64,000 bases of DNA from Amycolatopsis arida (GCF_900115565.1 NZ_FOWW01000008.1:186001-250000); one strand, 5' to 3'. Shown: positions 9,349-18,425, counted from the stretch's first letter. Notes: generated by a model from the letters alone, not told the origin. Translations and numbers: made by a program.

Positions 9349-10515
9349 TCAGCTCGCGGGCCTGACTCCCCTCTCGTCGACCACCGCCGTGGTCACCGCG
9401 GTGAAGCTCATCGTGGTGCCGGCCGGGATCGCGCCGCTGTCCTCGACCAGGACCTCGCGCTCCCCGATGAACCGACCGGTCTCCGGGTCGATGATGATCT
9501 CCTCCCGCGAGGTGCCGTCGTCCATGCCGAGTGCCGTGCCGATCCGGCCGTCCAGGTTGGCCTGCCGGTCGGTCACCTCCAGGCCCGGAACCTTTGCCAG
9601 CGCCTGGTACAGCGCGGCCCGGACGTCCTTGGTGAGCAGCCCGCTGCGCAGCGCGTCGGCGGCGTAGACCAGCAGCTCGACGTCCCCCCGGTCGTTGTCC
9701 GGGGCGTCCGCGGCCAGCCGCTCGTACAGCGCCTGCGGGTCCTTCGGCAGGCTCGCCTGCCACTCGGCGGTGGGGTTCTGCCACCCGCCCGGCCGGGCGC
9801 ACGGATCCTCGCCCTGCTCGGCGAAGAAGCCACCGCACGGCGCGCGCCACTCGCCCTCGGGCCAGCCACCCGTGGTGTCCACCCCGGCGGCCACGGCCTC
9901 CTGCTCGGTGCCGACCACCCACCGCCGCTCGCCGGTCACGTCCCGGCGCAGCAGCCACTCGTCGGTCTCCTTCGCCGGGGCCCAGGTCTCCAGCAGGTTC
10001 TCCGTGAGCCGGACGAACGTCCGCCCGTCCTTCTCCGTCATGGCGCTCCACCACGCCCGGGTGCCGACGTAGCGGTACTGGCCGGGGCCGACCGGATCGT
10101 CCACCGCGCCGATCGTGCTGACCGCCGCCCGGTCCAGGGCCTCGGCCGCCTCCGCGGACGCCGGTGGGCGCCCGCCGAACGAGACGGTCTGGGCGACCAG
10201 GACTCCGGCGGCCACCACCGCTACGGCCGCGGCGGCACCCACCCAGCGCCAGCGGCGCCGAGCCGCGTCCCGCCGACCGGCCGGCTCGGCCGCGGCGGGC
10301 TCCTCGGTGCCGGCTGGTTCGGTCATGGTGATCCCCTGTTCCTCGTCGGGCGCGGTGCGGGCCGGTGCGGCGCCGGTGCGCTCGGCGGCGGCCAGCAGGG
10401 TGGCGCGGGCCCTGGCCAGCGCGTCCTCGTCGGTGCGCGCGCCGGCGCCCAGCTCGGCCAGAGCCTCGTCGAGCTCGGCCTCGCTCCAGATCCGACGGAT
10501 GGTGTGGTCGGTCAT
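9349..10515 (-). CDS. CU044_5270-family single-pass membrane protein (sigma-factor partner)
   Basis: 388 residues from ATG 10515, overlapping the sigma-gene stop by ATGA. Residues 1-88 are cytoplasmic, one membrane helix spans about 89-110 (WVGAAAAVAVVAAGVLVA), and the rest is extracytoplasmic with a lipoprotein-carrier-like beta domain (GQYRYVGTRAWW, TDRQANLDGRIG, IIIDPETGRFIGEREVL). This matches the actinobacterial CU044_5270 family, almost always encoded next to an ECF-type sigma factor, where it may act as an envelope sensor or anti-sigma partner. That role is inferred from linkage, not shown. Confidence 0.8.
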   Translation of the reverse strand: MTDHTIRRIWSEAELDEALAELGAGARTDEDALARARATLLAAAERTGAAPARTAPDEEQGITMTEPAGTEEPAAAEPAGRRDAARRRWRWVGAAAAVAVVAAGVLVAQTVSFGGRPPASAEAAEALDRAAVSTIGAVDDPVGPGQYRYVGTRAWWSAMTEKDGRTFVRLTENLLETWAPAKETDEWLLRRDVTGERRWVVGTEQEAVAAGVDTTGGWPEGEWRAPCGGFFAEQGEDPCARPGGWQNPTAEWQASLPKDPQALYERLAADAPDNDRGDVELLVYAADALRSGLLTKDVRAALYQALAKVPGLEVTDRQANLDGRIGTALGMDDGTSREEIIIDPETGRFIGEREVLVEDSGAIPAGTTMSFTAVTTAVVDERGVRPAS

Positions 10516-11131
10516 GACTGGTCCTCCTGCGCTGGGACATCGGAGGCCGCCGGCTGCTCGACGGCGTGGCCACGCAGCCGGCGCCGGACACGGTGCAGCC
10601 GGGAGCGGACGGTGCCGACCGGGATGCCGAGCGCCTCGGCCACCTCGGTCGAGTCCAGGCCGGCCCAGCTGGTCAGCAGCAGGGCGTCGCGGTCCCCGGC
10701 GTCGAGGTCGGCGAGCGCGCCGGCCAGCCGGCGGGCTCTGGCCTGCGCGTCGACCCGGTCGGCGACCCGGCTGCCGTGGTCGTCCCGGTCTCGGTCCCGC
10801 CGGCGGCGCGGGTCGCGGCGCGCAGGCCGCGCACCTCCTGCCGCACGTGACGGCGGAGCAGGTTGGTCGCGATCCCGTACAGCCAGGACCGGGCGGTGCC
10901 GCGGGCCGGGTCGTACCGCTCCCGGGTCTGCAACGCCACCAGGAACGTCTCGGTCACCAGGTCGTCGGCCACGTCGCCGATTCGCCGAGCCAGGTACCGG
11001 TGCAGCGGCCGGGCGTGCCGGCCGAACAGCCGGCCGAACACCCCGCCGGGATGCGGCCCCGTCAGGTCGGGCCGGCCGTCGGCGTCGGATCCGGAGTCGC
11101 CGGCCGGCACTTCTTCGGTGCTGATCCTCAC
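10512..11131 (-). pseudogene. ECF-type RNA polymerase sigma factor gene with an apparent -1 frameshift
   Basis: Region 2 lies in one frame from about 11131 (GTG) downward: ARPLHRYLARRIGDVADDLV, TETFLVALQTRERYDP, ARSWLYGIATNLLRRHVRQEV. Region 4 lies in another frame ending at 10512: DLDAGDRDALLLTSWAGLD, STEVAEALGIPVGTVRSRLH, then RVRRRLRGH. The two halves join only if one base is added somewhere in 10770-10860, a GC-rich stretch with both frames open. The total of 620 nt is one short of 207 codons. Either the gene is disrupted, a base was lost in sequencing, or slippage occurs. The intact partner gene downstream favours recent mutation or sequence error. Confidence 0.7.
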
Positions 11132-11162
11132 GTCCGGTGTTGCCCGCGGCCGGCCGCCGCGT

Positions 11163-11675
11163 TCACGCGCCCGGACCGGGCAGCAGGTCGAGCACCTCGG
11201 TCCAGGGCCGATCCAGCGCCAGCCGGTGGGTGCGCACCCCCGCGCCGGCCAGCACGGCGAGGTGGTTCGACCAGGCCGGGTGGCGGTCGCGAGCGTCCCG
11301 CACCTGGTACCCGACCACCATGCGCACCCCCGGCTCACCGAGCGCGTCGCCCAGCACCGTGAGCGCCTGGTTGTCGGCGAGGCCGAGGGCGAGCTTCGCC
11401 ACCGAGCCGGCGGTGGCCGGGGCGAACAGGAACACGTCGGGATCCGGATGCGGCCGGGGCTGGCCGGGCAGCCGGGACGTGCTGCGGACCTCGAGGTCGG
11501 TCAGCCCGCGCAGTCGGTCCAGCTCGCCGGTGGCGGCCAGCCACCGCGCCGCCGTGGGGGTGAGCGTGACGGCGAGCCGCCAGCCGCGCCGGGCGGCGGG
11601 CCCGGCCAGCTCGGCGCACAAGCGCGTCTCGACGCCACCGCACGAGCTGGCGACCAGTCCCAGCAGCCGGGTCAT
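11163..11675 (-). CDS. Flavoprotein of the HFCD (CoaC-like decarboxylase) family
   Basis: 170 residues from ATG 11675. It has the FMN-binding Rossmann-like flavoprotein fold: GLVASSCGGVET at the N-terminus, the FMN-contacting PATAGSVAKLALGLADN near residue 90, and a C-terminal HPAWSNHLAVL resembling the substrate-recognition segment of phosphopantothenoylcysteine decarboxylases. True CoaBC is encoded separately at 21935-23176, so this is a paralogue of unknown substrate. It is 9 nt after rsmB and 31 nt before the sigma gene. Confidence 0.75.
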   Translation of the reverse strand: MTRLLGLVASSCGGVETRLCAELAGPAARRGWRLAVTLTPTAARWLAATGELDRLRGLTDLEVRSTSRLPGQPRPHPDPDVFLFAPATAGSVAKLALGLADNQALTVLGDALGEPGVRMVVGYQVRDARDRHPAWSNHLAVLAGAGVRTHRLALDRPWTEVLDLLPGPGA

Positions 11676-11684
11676 CGGCGCCCG

Positions 11685-13121
11685 CTACTCCGGCGCGCGC
11701 AGCACCGCGCAGAACATCGCGTCGGTGCCGTGCCGGTGCGGCCACAGTTGCACGTACGGTCCGTCGCCCAGCTGGGGGACGCCGGGGAAGAGCTCGCGGG
11801 CGTCGAGCGTGGCCGCCCGCGCCCGGCGGGCCGCGGCGGCGACGACCCCCTCGGTCTCGGCCAGGTGCGGCGAGCACACGACGTAGGCCAGCACGCCGCC
11901 CGGGCGCAGCAGCGCGAACGCCGCGGCGAGCAGCTCGCTCTGCAGCCGGGTCAGCTCGGCGACGTCGGAGGGGCGGCGCCGCCACCGTGCCTCCGGCCGC
12001 CGACGCAACGCACCGAGCCCGGTGCACGGCGCGTCCACCAGCACCCGGTCGTACCCGCCGGGCAGTCCGGACTCGCGGCCGTCGGCGACGTGCACGGTGA
12101 CCGGCAGCCCCTCGATGGCCCGCTCGACCAGCCGCGCCCGGTGCGGTGCCTTCTCCACGGCGTCGACGGTGGCGCCGGTCGACGCGGCCAGCGCACCCCA
12201 CAACGCCGCCTTGCCACCGGGGCCGGCGCACAGGTCCAGCCAGCGGTGGTCGGGCCCCTCGGCCGGGGCGGCCAGCGCGGCGAGGGCACAGAGCTGGCTG
12301 CCCTCGTCCTGCACCGCCGCGAGCCGTTCCCTGATCGGCTCGGAGTCGGCGAGGTCGCCGCCACTGGGCGGCAGGTGCACGCCGTAGGGCGAATAGGGCG
12401 CGACCTCACCGCCGGTGATCGCGGCCAGCTCCTCCGCGCTGATCTCACCGGGTCGGGCGACCAGGTGCACCGCGGGGCGCTCGTCGTCGGCCCGCAACGC
12501 GGCCGCCAGCTCCGCGCCGGTGTCGCCCAGCGCCTCGGCGAACGCGCGGGCGATCCACCGCGGGTGGGCGGTGCGTAGCGCGAGGCTGCCGATCGGGTCC
12601 TCGGTCGGGTCGGGGGCGAGCTCGGCCAGCCAGGTCTCCTCGTCCTTGGCCGAGACCGAGCGCAGCACGGCGTTGACGAAGCCAGCGACGTGCGAGCCGG
12701 CGTCCGCGCGGACCAGGTCGACCGTCGAGGTGACCGCGGCGTGCTCGGGGATCCGGGTGCGCAGCAGCTGGTACGCGCCCAACCGGAGACCGTCCAGCAC
12801 CGCGCCGTCCACTTTGTCCAGTGGCCGGTCCAGGCAGGCGGCGATGATCGCGTCGAGCAGACCCTGGGCGCGGGCGGCGCCGTAGGTGAGCTCGGTGGCC
12901 AGTGCCGCGTCCCGGCCGGTGATCCGCCGCTCCCGCAGCAGTTCGGGCAGCACGAGGTTGGCGTAGGCGTCCCGCTCGCGAATGGCGTGCAGCACGTCCA
13001 GCGCGGCGCGGCGCGCGGGGTCGGTGGGCACGGGGCGGCGCGGGGCGTGCTCCCGGCGCCCGGCGTACTCGCGCCGGGGAGCCGGCCGGTTCCGTGGCCG
13101 GTCGCGTCGTTCCCGGTTCAT
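11685..13121 (-). CDS. rsmB: 16S rRNA m5C967 methyltransferase (RsmB/Fmu)
   Basis: 478 residues from ATG 13121, overlapping the fmt stop. A Arg-rich N-terminal tail (1-45) precedes a NusB-like RNA-binding domain (about 47-180: [20 protein letters not shown]) and a SAM-dependent m5C methyltransferase domain. The latter has [15 protein letters not shown] (motif I), [16 protein letters not shown] (motif IV, Cys that releases product) and [15 protein letters not shown] (motif VI, catalytic Cys). It methylates C967 of 16S rRNA. The fmt-rsmB order is conserved in actinobacteria. Confidence 0.93.
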   Translation of the reverse strand: MNRERRDRPRNRPAPRREYAGRREHAPRRPVPTDPARRAALDVLHAIRERDAYANLVLPELLRERRITGRDAALATELTYGAARAQGLLDAIIAACLDRPLDKVDGAVLDGLRLGAYQLLRTRIPEHAAVTSTVDLVRADAGSHVAGFVNAVLRSVSAKDEETWLAELAPDPTEDPIGSLALRTAHPRWIARAFAEALGDTGAELAAALRADDERPAVHLVARPGEISAEELAAITGGEVAPYSPYGVHLPPSGGDLADSEPIRERLAAVQDEGSQLCALAALAAPAEGPDHRWLDLCAGPGGKAALWGALAASTGATVDAVEKAPHRARLVERAIEGLPVTVHVADGRESGLPGGYDRVLVDAPCTGLGALRRRPEARWRRRPSDVAELTRLQSELLAAAFALLRPGGVLAYVVCSPHLAETEGVVAAAARRARAATLDARELFPGVPQLGDGPYVQLWPHRHGTDAMFCAVLRAPE

Positions 13122-14053
13122 GCCAGCCGCTCCCCCTGCTCGATCCGAATGCCGCGGGCCCAGTCGGTCGCGGCCATCCGCTTCTTGCCCTGCGCCTGCA
13201 CCTCGCCGAGGCCCACCGGGGTGCTCGCCGTGCCGGCCAGCACCCGCCGGCGCTCGACCAGCAGCTCCCCCGGGGCCAGCGACGGTGCGTCCGCGGGGTC
13301 GACCAGGAACACCGGGCCCAGCTTGAGCCGGCTGCCGCGGAACTCCGCCCACGCACCGGGGTCCTGGGTCATCGCCCGCACGTGCCGGTCCACGGCGACC
13401 GCGGGCACGTCGAACCGGACCCGGGCGTCGTCCACGGTCACCTTCGGCGCGTAGCTCACCCCCTCGGCCGGCTGCGGAACGGCGCGCAGCGTGCCGTCCT
13501 CGATACCGTCCATCGTGGACACCAGCAGCGCGGCGCCGGAGTGGGCCAGCCGGTCCAGCAGGACGCCGGCGGTGTCATTACCGGTGATCTTCTCGGTGAC
13601 CACGCCGTACACCGGCCCGGCGTCCAGCTCGTGGACGATGCGGAAGGTGGAGGCGCCGGTGAGCTCGTCGCCGGCGCGGATCGCGGCCTGCACCGGGGCG
13701 GCGCCGCGCCACGCCGGCAGCAGCGAGAAGTGCAGGTTGACCCAGCCGTGCCGGGGGATGTCCAGCGCGGACCGCGGCAGCAGCGCGCCGTAGGCCACCA
13801 CCGGGCAGGCGTCCGGGGCCAGCGCGCGCAGCCGGTCGAGGAACGCGGGGTCGCCCGCGCGCGGTGGGGTCAGCACCTCGATGCCGTGCTCGTCGGCGAG
13901 CGCGCCGACCGGGGAGCGGACCAGTCGACGACCGCGGCCGGCGGGCGCGTCCGGGCGGGTCACCACCGCGACCACCTCGTGCCGGTCCGACGCCAGCAGG
14001 GCGCGCAGGGAGGGAAGGGCCGGCTCGGGGGTGCCGGCGAACACCAGCCGCAT
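13118..14053 (-). CDS. fmt: Methionyl-tRNA formyltransferase
   Basis: 311 residues from ATG 14053. It transfers a formyl group from 10-formyl-THF to Met-tRNA(fMet). Motifs: [43 protein letters not shown] and [18 protein letters not shown] with the catalytic His/Asn region, then LDAGPVYG. The C-terminal OB-like domain binds tRNA. The start overlaps the stop of a 13-codon reading frame (TGATG), which suggests coupled translation. rsmB overlaps its 3' end. Confidence 0.95.
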   Translation of the reverse strand: MRLVFAGTPEPALPSLRALLASDRHEVVAVVTRPDAPAGRGRRLVRSPVGALADEHGIEVLTPPRAGDPAFLDRLRALAPDACPVVAYGALLPRSALDIPRHGWVNLHFSLLPAWRGAAPVQAAIRAGDELTGASTFRIVHELDAGPVYGVVTEKITGNDTAGVLLDRLAHSGAALLVSTMDGIEDGTLRAVPQPAEGVSYAPKVTVDDARVRFDVPAVAVDRHVRAMTQDPGAWAEFRGSRLKLGPVFLVDPADAPSLAPGELLVERRRVLAGTASTPVGLGEVQAQGKKRMAATDWARGIRIEQGERLA

Positions 14054-14094
14054 CACCGCACCCCGCGGCGGGTGGAGCTCGGAGAAGTGGACAT
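14053..14094 (-). CDS. Candidate leaderless 13-aa leader ORF translationally coupled to fmt
   Basis: ATG 14094 opens [13 protein letters not shown] and stops at a TGA sharing its last base with the fmt ATG (TGATG). A TAGACT -10 motif stands 8 nt before this ATG, so the mRNA would begin at or next to it. fmt itself has only a GC-rich GGGG as a possible ribosome binding site, inside the small frame. The composition (Ser/Thr then Arg-Arg) is not attenuator-like for one amino acid. Translation is inferred, not shown. Confidence 0.45.
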   Translation of the reverse strand: MSTSPSSTRRGVR

Positions 14095-14102
14095 CGCCGG
14101 CC

Positions 14103-14108
14103 AGTCTA
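14103..14108 (-). promoter_or_regulatory. -10 element of the fmt-rsmB transcription unit
   Basis: TAGACT on the minus strand, 8 nt before ATG 14094 and 49 nt before the fmt ATG. It fits TAnnnT. The span from here to the arginase-like gene at 14248 shows no other gene. Confidence 0.5.
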
Positions 14109-14247
14109 GCCGGCGGACCTTTCCCGCCTGCGCCGTCACGCACACCCACGGTGGCACCGGATCGGCGGGGCGTCCGGCCCTGGCGTGCCTTCCCCGGGTG
14201 GTGTCCCATCGCCGCCAAGGTCCGCACGCCCCTGCCCACCGGGCCGG

Positions 14248-15120
14248 CTACGCGGGGGCCGGCGGGTGGAGCAGCGCGGCGACCTGCTCGGCCAGATCGA
14301 GCGCGACGGACCGTAGCCGGTCCGCCGGATCCGCGGCCGGGTCGTAGGCGGAGATCGTGGCGCTGACGACCGGGTGGGCGGCCGCGACCGCGGCCACCGC
14401 GTCGCGCACCCCGGCGGCGTCCGGGCCGCCCGGCACGGCGAACGGGTTGGCCCGGCCGACCGTGTCCCGGTCGTGCACGTCGAGGTCGAGGTGCAGGTGG
14501 ATCCGGCGGACCGTGGCGGGCAGCCCGGTCAGCGCGGCGGCCATTCCGGCCCGGTTCACCCGGTCGGGCGGCAGGACGTGCAGCGCGCTGCGCTCGATGC
14601 GGTCCCGCTCGGCCGCGTCGACGTCGCGGATGCCGGCGAGCACGACGTGCCGTTCGGGCAGCGGCCGGAAGCCGGGCACGGACGCGGCCATCGGACGCCA
14701 ACAGTCGCCGGTGAGCACGGCCAGGCCCATGCCGTCGAGGAAGCCGCTGGTGCTGGTCTCCGGGGTGTTGAAGTCGCCGTGCGCGTCGAACCACACCACA
14801 CCGAGGTGGTCCACGTCCGGGTCACGCAGCCCCGCCACCACACCCACCGTGGTGTTGCAGTTGCCGGCGAGCACCAGTGGGGCGCGCCCGCCCGCGCGAA
14901 CCGCCCGGACCCGTTCGGCCAGGGCGGCCTGCACGCGGAACGCGGACGCGATCTCGCCGGCGAACCCGTCCGCCGGGCGCACGGTCTCGGCGCGGGCGCC
15001 GGGCCCGGCACGGTCGAGCAGGCCGTGGTCGAGCAGGTGGCCCGGCCCCGCGCCCATCCGCTCCCCGGAGTGACCCGAGTCGTAGGGAACGGCGAGAACG
15101 GCGATCTCCGGTGTCGTCAT
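14248..15120 (-). CDS. Arginase/agmatinase/formiminoglutamase-family hydrolase
   Basis: 290 residues from ATG 15120. The ureohydrolase fold is recognisable: [17 protein letters not shown], the metal-binding [22 protein letters not shown] and a second metal site [10 protein letters not shown] in place of the usual S-x-D-x-D-x-x-D-P. These enzymes hydrolyse guanidino compounds using two Mn ions. The GNCN start of the fold (instead of GGDH) and the altered second site resemble the divergent actinobacterial arginase branch, so the substrate is uncertain. It has its own leaderless-type promoter, inside the remnant Uma2 gene. Confidence 0.75.
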   Translation of the reverse strand: MTTPEIAVLAVPYDSGHSGERMGAGPGHLLDHGLLDRAGPGARAETVRPADGFAGEIASAFRVQAALAERVRAVRAGGRAPLVLAGNCNTTVGVVAGLRDPDVDHLGVVWFDAHGDFNTPETSTSGFLDGMGLAVLTGDCWRPMAASVPGFRPLPERHVVLAGIRDVDAAERDRIERSALHVLPPDRVNRAGMAAALTGLPATVRRIHLHLDLDVHDRDTVGRANPFAVPGGPDAAGVRDAVAAVAAAHPVVSATISAYDPAADPADRLRSVALDLAEQVAALLHPPAPA

Positions 15121-15425
15121 CCACCCAACGGTAGCGGCGCCGGCGGGCCACCCGGAGCGATGATGCCAGTGCGCACGTTCAGGGCGGTGTACGCGGCGTG
15201 CCCCGCGGCGCGTGCGGCGGGCATGAGCTGGTGCGGCAGCATGGCCGCAGCCCAACTGTTCGCGCTGCCTTCCCGAGGGCTCATGATCAGTCTCCCGTCC
15301 TCGGCCTCGTACCGTGCGGGAGGCATGCCGTCGATCGGCAGGTAACGCCGGGCCAGGTCGAGCGTCCACAGCCCGTCGAGGTCCACGAGTGGGTCAAACG
15401 GGCGTTCGAGCGCGGGCACCGCCAT
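15117..15425 (-). pseudogene. Truncated Uma2-family (DUF820) endonuclease-like gene
   Basis: 102 residues from ATG 15425 with a strong GGAAGGAGG upstream. Residues 15-90 match the N-terminal half of actinobacterial Uma2 proteins: GLWTLDLARRYLP, RYEAEDGRLIMSPREGSANS, and AARAAGHAAYTALNVRTG. The family normally continues with the PD-(D/E)xK-like half (a PDL/PDF strand and E-x-K), which is absent: the frame ends 12 residues after NVRTG and overlaps the arginase-like start. It is probably a nonfunctional remnant; its ribosome binding site is still intact. Confidence 0.7.
15128..15133 (-). promoter_or_regulatory. -10 element for a leaderless arginase-family transcript
   Basis: TACCGT on the minus strand, 7 nt before ATG 15120. 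It lies within the last codons of the truncated Uma2 frame, so the downstream gene need not depend on it. Confidence 0.45.
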
Positions 15426-15492
15426 GATCTCGCCTCCTTCCCTGCCCACATCGTGTCCGCTCCCGCCTGCCCGCGCGGCGGTTCCGGCGCCG

Positions 15493-17346
15493 TCACCGGT
15501 CCCAGGGCAGGCGTACCGGGAGCACGACCCTGGCGGACCCGCCGCCGCGGCGCTCGGGTTCCGTCGCGGCCAGCCAGCGGCCGTCGGGGAGCCGTTCGAC
15601 GCCGGTGACCGCACCGATCTCGCTCGGCCGCTCGGCGAACCGGTGCCCCCTGGCGACCAGCCGCGCCGTCTCCGGCTGGGCCAGGAACGCCTCCTCGACC
15701 TGCGTCCTGGCGCTGTTGCGCTGCGAGGCCCGCGGGGCGGCGATCGCGTCGGCCAGCGGGAGGTCGCGGTCGAGCCGGCCGGTGAGCACCTGCGTCACGG
15801 TGGTGATGATCGACGCGCCGCCCGGGGACCCGAGCGCGAGCAGCGGTCGGCCGTGGCGCAGCACGATGGTCGGCGCCATCGACGAGCGCGGCCGCTTGCC
15901 GGCGGCCGGCAGGTTCGGGTCGGGCACCCCCGGGGTCACCGGGGTGAACGAGAAGTCGGTCAGCTCGTTGTTGAGCAGGAAGCCCCGGCCCGGCACCACC
16001 ATGCCGCTGCCGCCCTCCTGCTCGATGGTGAGCGTGTAGGCCACGACGTTGCCCCACCGGTCGGCGGTGGTCAGGTGCGTGGTGTGCTCGCCCTCGTACG
16101 GGGTCGGCGCCGCGGTCGCGGCCTGGGCGCACGGCTTCGGGTCGCGCGGATCGGCCGGCGGCACCGGGCTCTCCAGCGCGCGGGCGGGGTCGATCAGACA
16201 CGCCCGGGTGTCGGCGAACTCCTGGTTGAGCAGCTCGCGGGCCGGCACGTCCACGAACGCGGGGTCGCCGATCCACCGGTTGCGGTCGGCGAAGGCCAAC
16301 CGGGTGGACTCGAGGAAGTAGTGCAGGTAGTCGGTGCGGTCAAGGCGGCCCAGGTCGACCGTCTCCAGGATGTTCAGCGCCTCTCCCACGGTGATCCCGC
16401 CGGACGAGGGCGCCGGCATGCCGTACACGTCCAGCCCCCGGTACCGGGTGTGCGTGGGCTCCCGCTCGACCGTCCGGTATCCGGCGAGGTCGGCCTCGGT
16501 CATCCCGCCGGGCCGGACGGTACGGGTGGCGTTGGGGTCCACCGGCGGCCGCCGCACGGTGTGGGCGATGTCGGCGGCCAGCTCGCCGTGGTACAGCGCG
16601 GCGGTGCCGGTCGTGGCCAGCGTGGCGTAGGTGTCAGCGAGGTCGGGGTTGCGGAACCGCGACCCGACGGCCGGCGGGGCGCCGCCGGGGAGGAACAACT
16701 CGCGGGTGGCCGGGAAGTCGCGGAACCGGTCGGCGTTGCGGGCCACCTGCTCGTGGAAGGTGGAGTCCACCGCGAAGCCGCGGCGGGCGAGGTGCTCCGC
16801 CGGTCGCAGCAGCGCCGGCAGCGACCGGGTGCCCCACCGGCGCAACGCGTCCCGCCAGGTCGCCGAGGTGCCCGGAACCCCGACGGACAGGCCGCTGGTG
16901 ACCGCCTCGGCGAACGGGATCGGTGCCCCGTCCTCGACGAACAGGTTCGCGTCGGCCGACGCCGGCGCGGTCTCCCTGCCGTCCAGGGTGTGCACCCGGC
17001 CGGTGGCCGCCTCGTGGAACACGAGGAACCCGCCCCCGCCGATGCCGGCGGAGAACGGGTCGGTGACGCCCAGCGCCGCGGCGGTGGCGACCGCCGCGTC
17101 CACGGCGTTGCCGCCCTGGCGCAGCACGGCGAGCCCGATGGCGGAGGCGTCGGCGTCGACGCTGGCGACCGCGCCGAGGTAGCCGGTGGCGACCGGGGAC
17201 TTCGGCTTGGTCGGCGCCGTGGCCGGGGTCGCCGTGGCCGGGGTCGCCGTGGCCGGGACGAGCAGGACCGCGGCGAGCAGCGCCAGCACGGCGCGGCGCG
17301 GCAGGCGCGGGCGGCGGGAACGCGGGAGGGGAGGCAGCGGGGACAT
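15493..17346 (-). CDS. ggt: Gamma-glutamyltransferase (secreted)
   Basis: 617 residues from ATG 17346. A Sec signal peptide covers about 1-42 (Arg-rich start, LALLAAVLLVPATA), so the enzyme is exported. It cleaves gamma-glutamyl bonds of glutathione and related compounds and self-processes. Conserved features: DGRETAP with the glutamate-binding Arg at about 123, GVPG, the autocleavage/nucleophile Thr at about 422 in EHTTHLTTAD, GFLLNNEL, and RPRSSMAP with LGSPGG near the C-terminus. All catalytic motifs are present and the length is normal. It is monocistronic, with a repeat-filled region upstream. Confidence 0.93.
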   Translation of the reverse strand: MSPLPPLPRSRRPRLPRRAVLALLAAVLLVPATATPATATPATAPTKPKSPVATGYLGAVASVDADASAIGLAVLRQGGNAVDAAVATAAALGVTDPFSAGIGGGGFLVFHEAATGRVHTLDGRETAPASADANLFVEDGAPIPFAEAVTSGLSVGVPGTSATWRDALRRWGTRSLPALLRPAEHLARRGFAVDSTFHEQVARNADRFRDFPATRELFLPGGAPPAVGSRFRNPDLADTYATLATTGTAALYHGELAADIAHTVRRPPVDPNATRTVRPGGMTEADLAGYRTVEREPTHTRYRGLDVYGMPAPSSGGITVGEALNILETVDLGRLDRTDYLHYFLESTRLAFADRNRWIGDPAFVDVPARELLNQEFADTRACLIDPARALESPVPPADPRDPKPCAQAATAAPTPYEGEHTTHLTTADRWGNVVAYTLTIEQEGGSGMVVPGRGFLLNNELTDFSFTPVTPGVPDPNLPAAGKRPRSSMAPTIVLRHGRPLLALGSPGGASIITTVTQVLTGRLDRDLPLADAIAAPRASQRNSARTQVEEAFLAQPETARLVARGHRFAERPSEIGAVTGVERLPDGRWLAATEPERRGGGSARVVLPVRLPWDR

Positions 17347-18425
17347 GCCGAGAAGTCTGACCGGTGCCGCCCCGGGCAACAAGCCCGTCGGGCGAGCCAC
17401 CGTGGCGGCCGACGGCACCGGGTTCGCCACCGCGGGCCCGCGGTGGCGAGGTCGCGGTGGCGAGGTCGTCTCGCCAGGGCCGCGATGCCGAAGGCACGTC
17501 GGCACGGGCCGCGCCGGCCGGCCACGTTCGCAGAGGCGCGCCGCCGGCCACACTCGCACGGCCGCGCCAGCCGGCCACGTTCGCCGGGGATGGTGGCCGG
17601 GGATGCTGGCCACGGTGCCCGGCCGCGGTGGCCGACCGTGTCGCCACGACCGCCTCGCGAGGGTCGCATCGGCAGCGCCATCGGCAGCGAACACCGGCAC
17701 GGGCGTCGTAGCACCGCCCATCCGCACGGCCGAAGCCGCGCCGCCGAAGCCACGCCGGCAGGGACCACGCCGGCATGGACCACGCCGGCCGACACACTCG
17801 CACGGCCGAGACGGCCAGCCACGCCTCGCCGGCGACGCTCGCCGGCGAGCCGGCCGGCCGAGTGGGCTGGCCGAGTGGGCTGGCCGTGTCGCCACGCCCG
17901 CGTCACGAGGGCCGCGGCGGCCGGCCATGTTCGTCGGCCATGTTCGTCGGCCATGTTCGTCGGCTGGGTTCGTCGGCTGGGTTGGGCGGCTGGGTTGGGC
18001 GGGAGCGGTGGAGGGGCCGCGTCCGCGAGGGCCGCATCGGTAGGGGATCGGCAGAGGGCATCGGCACAGGGGGCATCGGCAGGGGCATCGGAAGCTCCAG
18101 CCAGCGGCGTCGCCAAAGCCGCGCTGCCGGGCCCTGGCATCGGCAGGGCCGCGCTGCCAGGGGCCCCTCGGCCGGCCACGCGGCCGCACCGGCGGAGCGT
18201 CCTCAGTCGGGTGTCGCCGCTACGCCGACCGCCTCGGCCGGTTGTCCACATCACCCGAACGGCATCCACAGATTTCCGCGACACCCGTCGCGGGCCGCCT
18301 CACCCGATACGCTGCGACCAGGACCGGCCCCCGGGGCGGGTGGGCTCCGCCGTCACCCGCGAGATTCTCACCCGCGACTCACCTCGGCCCAGCTGACACC
18401 GGTCGGCGGGGAGGAGCGGCCGGGG
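17347..18425. other. 1.1 kb spacer without a gene, rich in degenerate repeats
   Basis: Between ggt and the priA stop no frame has a ribosome binding site, family resemblance or actinomycete-like codon pattern; long open frames here are only GC-driven. The DNA is a patchwork of degenerate repeats: ggtggcgaggtcg-type units near 17440, gccggccacg motifs at 17510-17590, gagtgggctggcc at 17865, a clean 13-bp array at 17923-18000, and ggcatcggcaggg units at 18030-18150. A single DnaA-box-like TTGTCCACA lies at 18242-18250. The ggt promoter should lie at the left end; CAGACT 7 nt before the ggt ATG is a weak candidate. Confidence 0.7.
17923..18000. repeat. Six tandem copies of a 13-bp repeat
   Basis: Units of 13 bp: three copies of ggccatgttcgtc, one ggctgggttcgtc, two ggctgggttgggc. 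Thirteen is not a multiple of three, so the array changes frame every unit and is unlikely to encode protein. Confidence 0.9.

Noticed and set aside
18242..18250. Replication origin signalled by a DnaA box
   Set aside because: There are only isolated 9-mers (here and at 59736-59744), with no cluster and no dnaA, dnaN or rpmH nearby.
15424..18396. A 990-residue open frame on the plus strand opposite ggt
   Set aside because: It mirrors the ggt codon pattern, has no family resemblance and no start signal; a typical long shadow frame in high-GC DNA.
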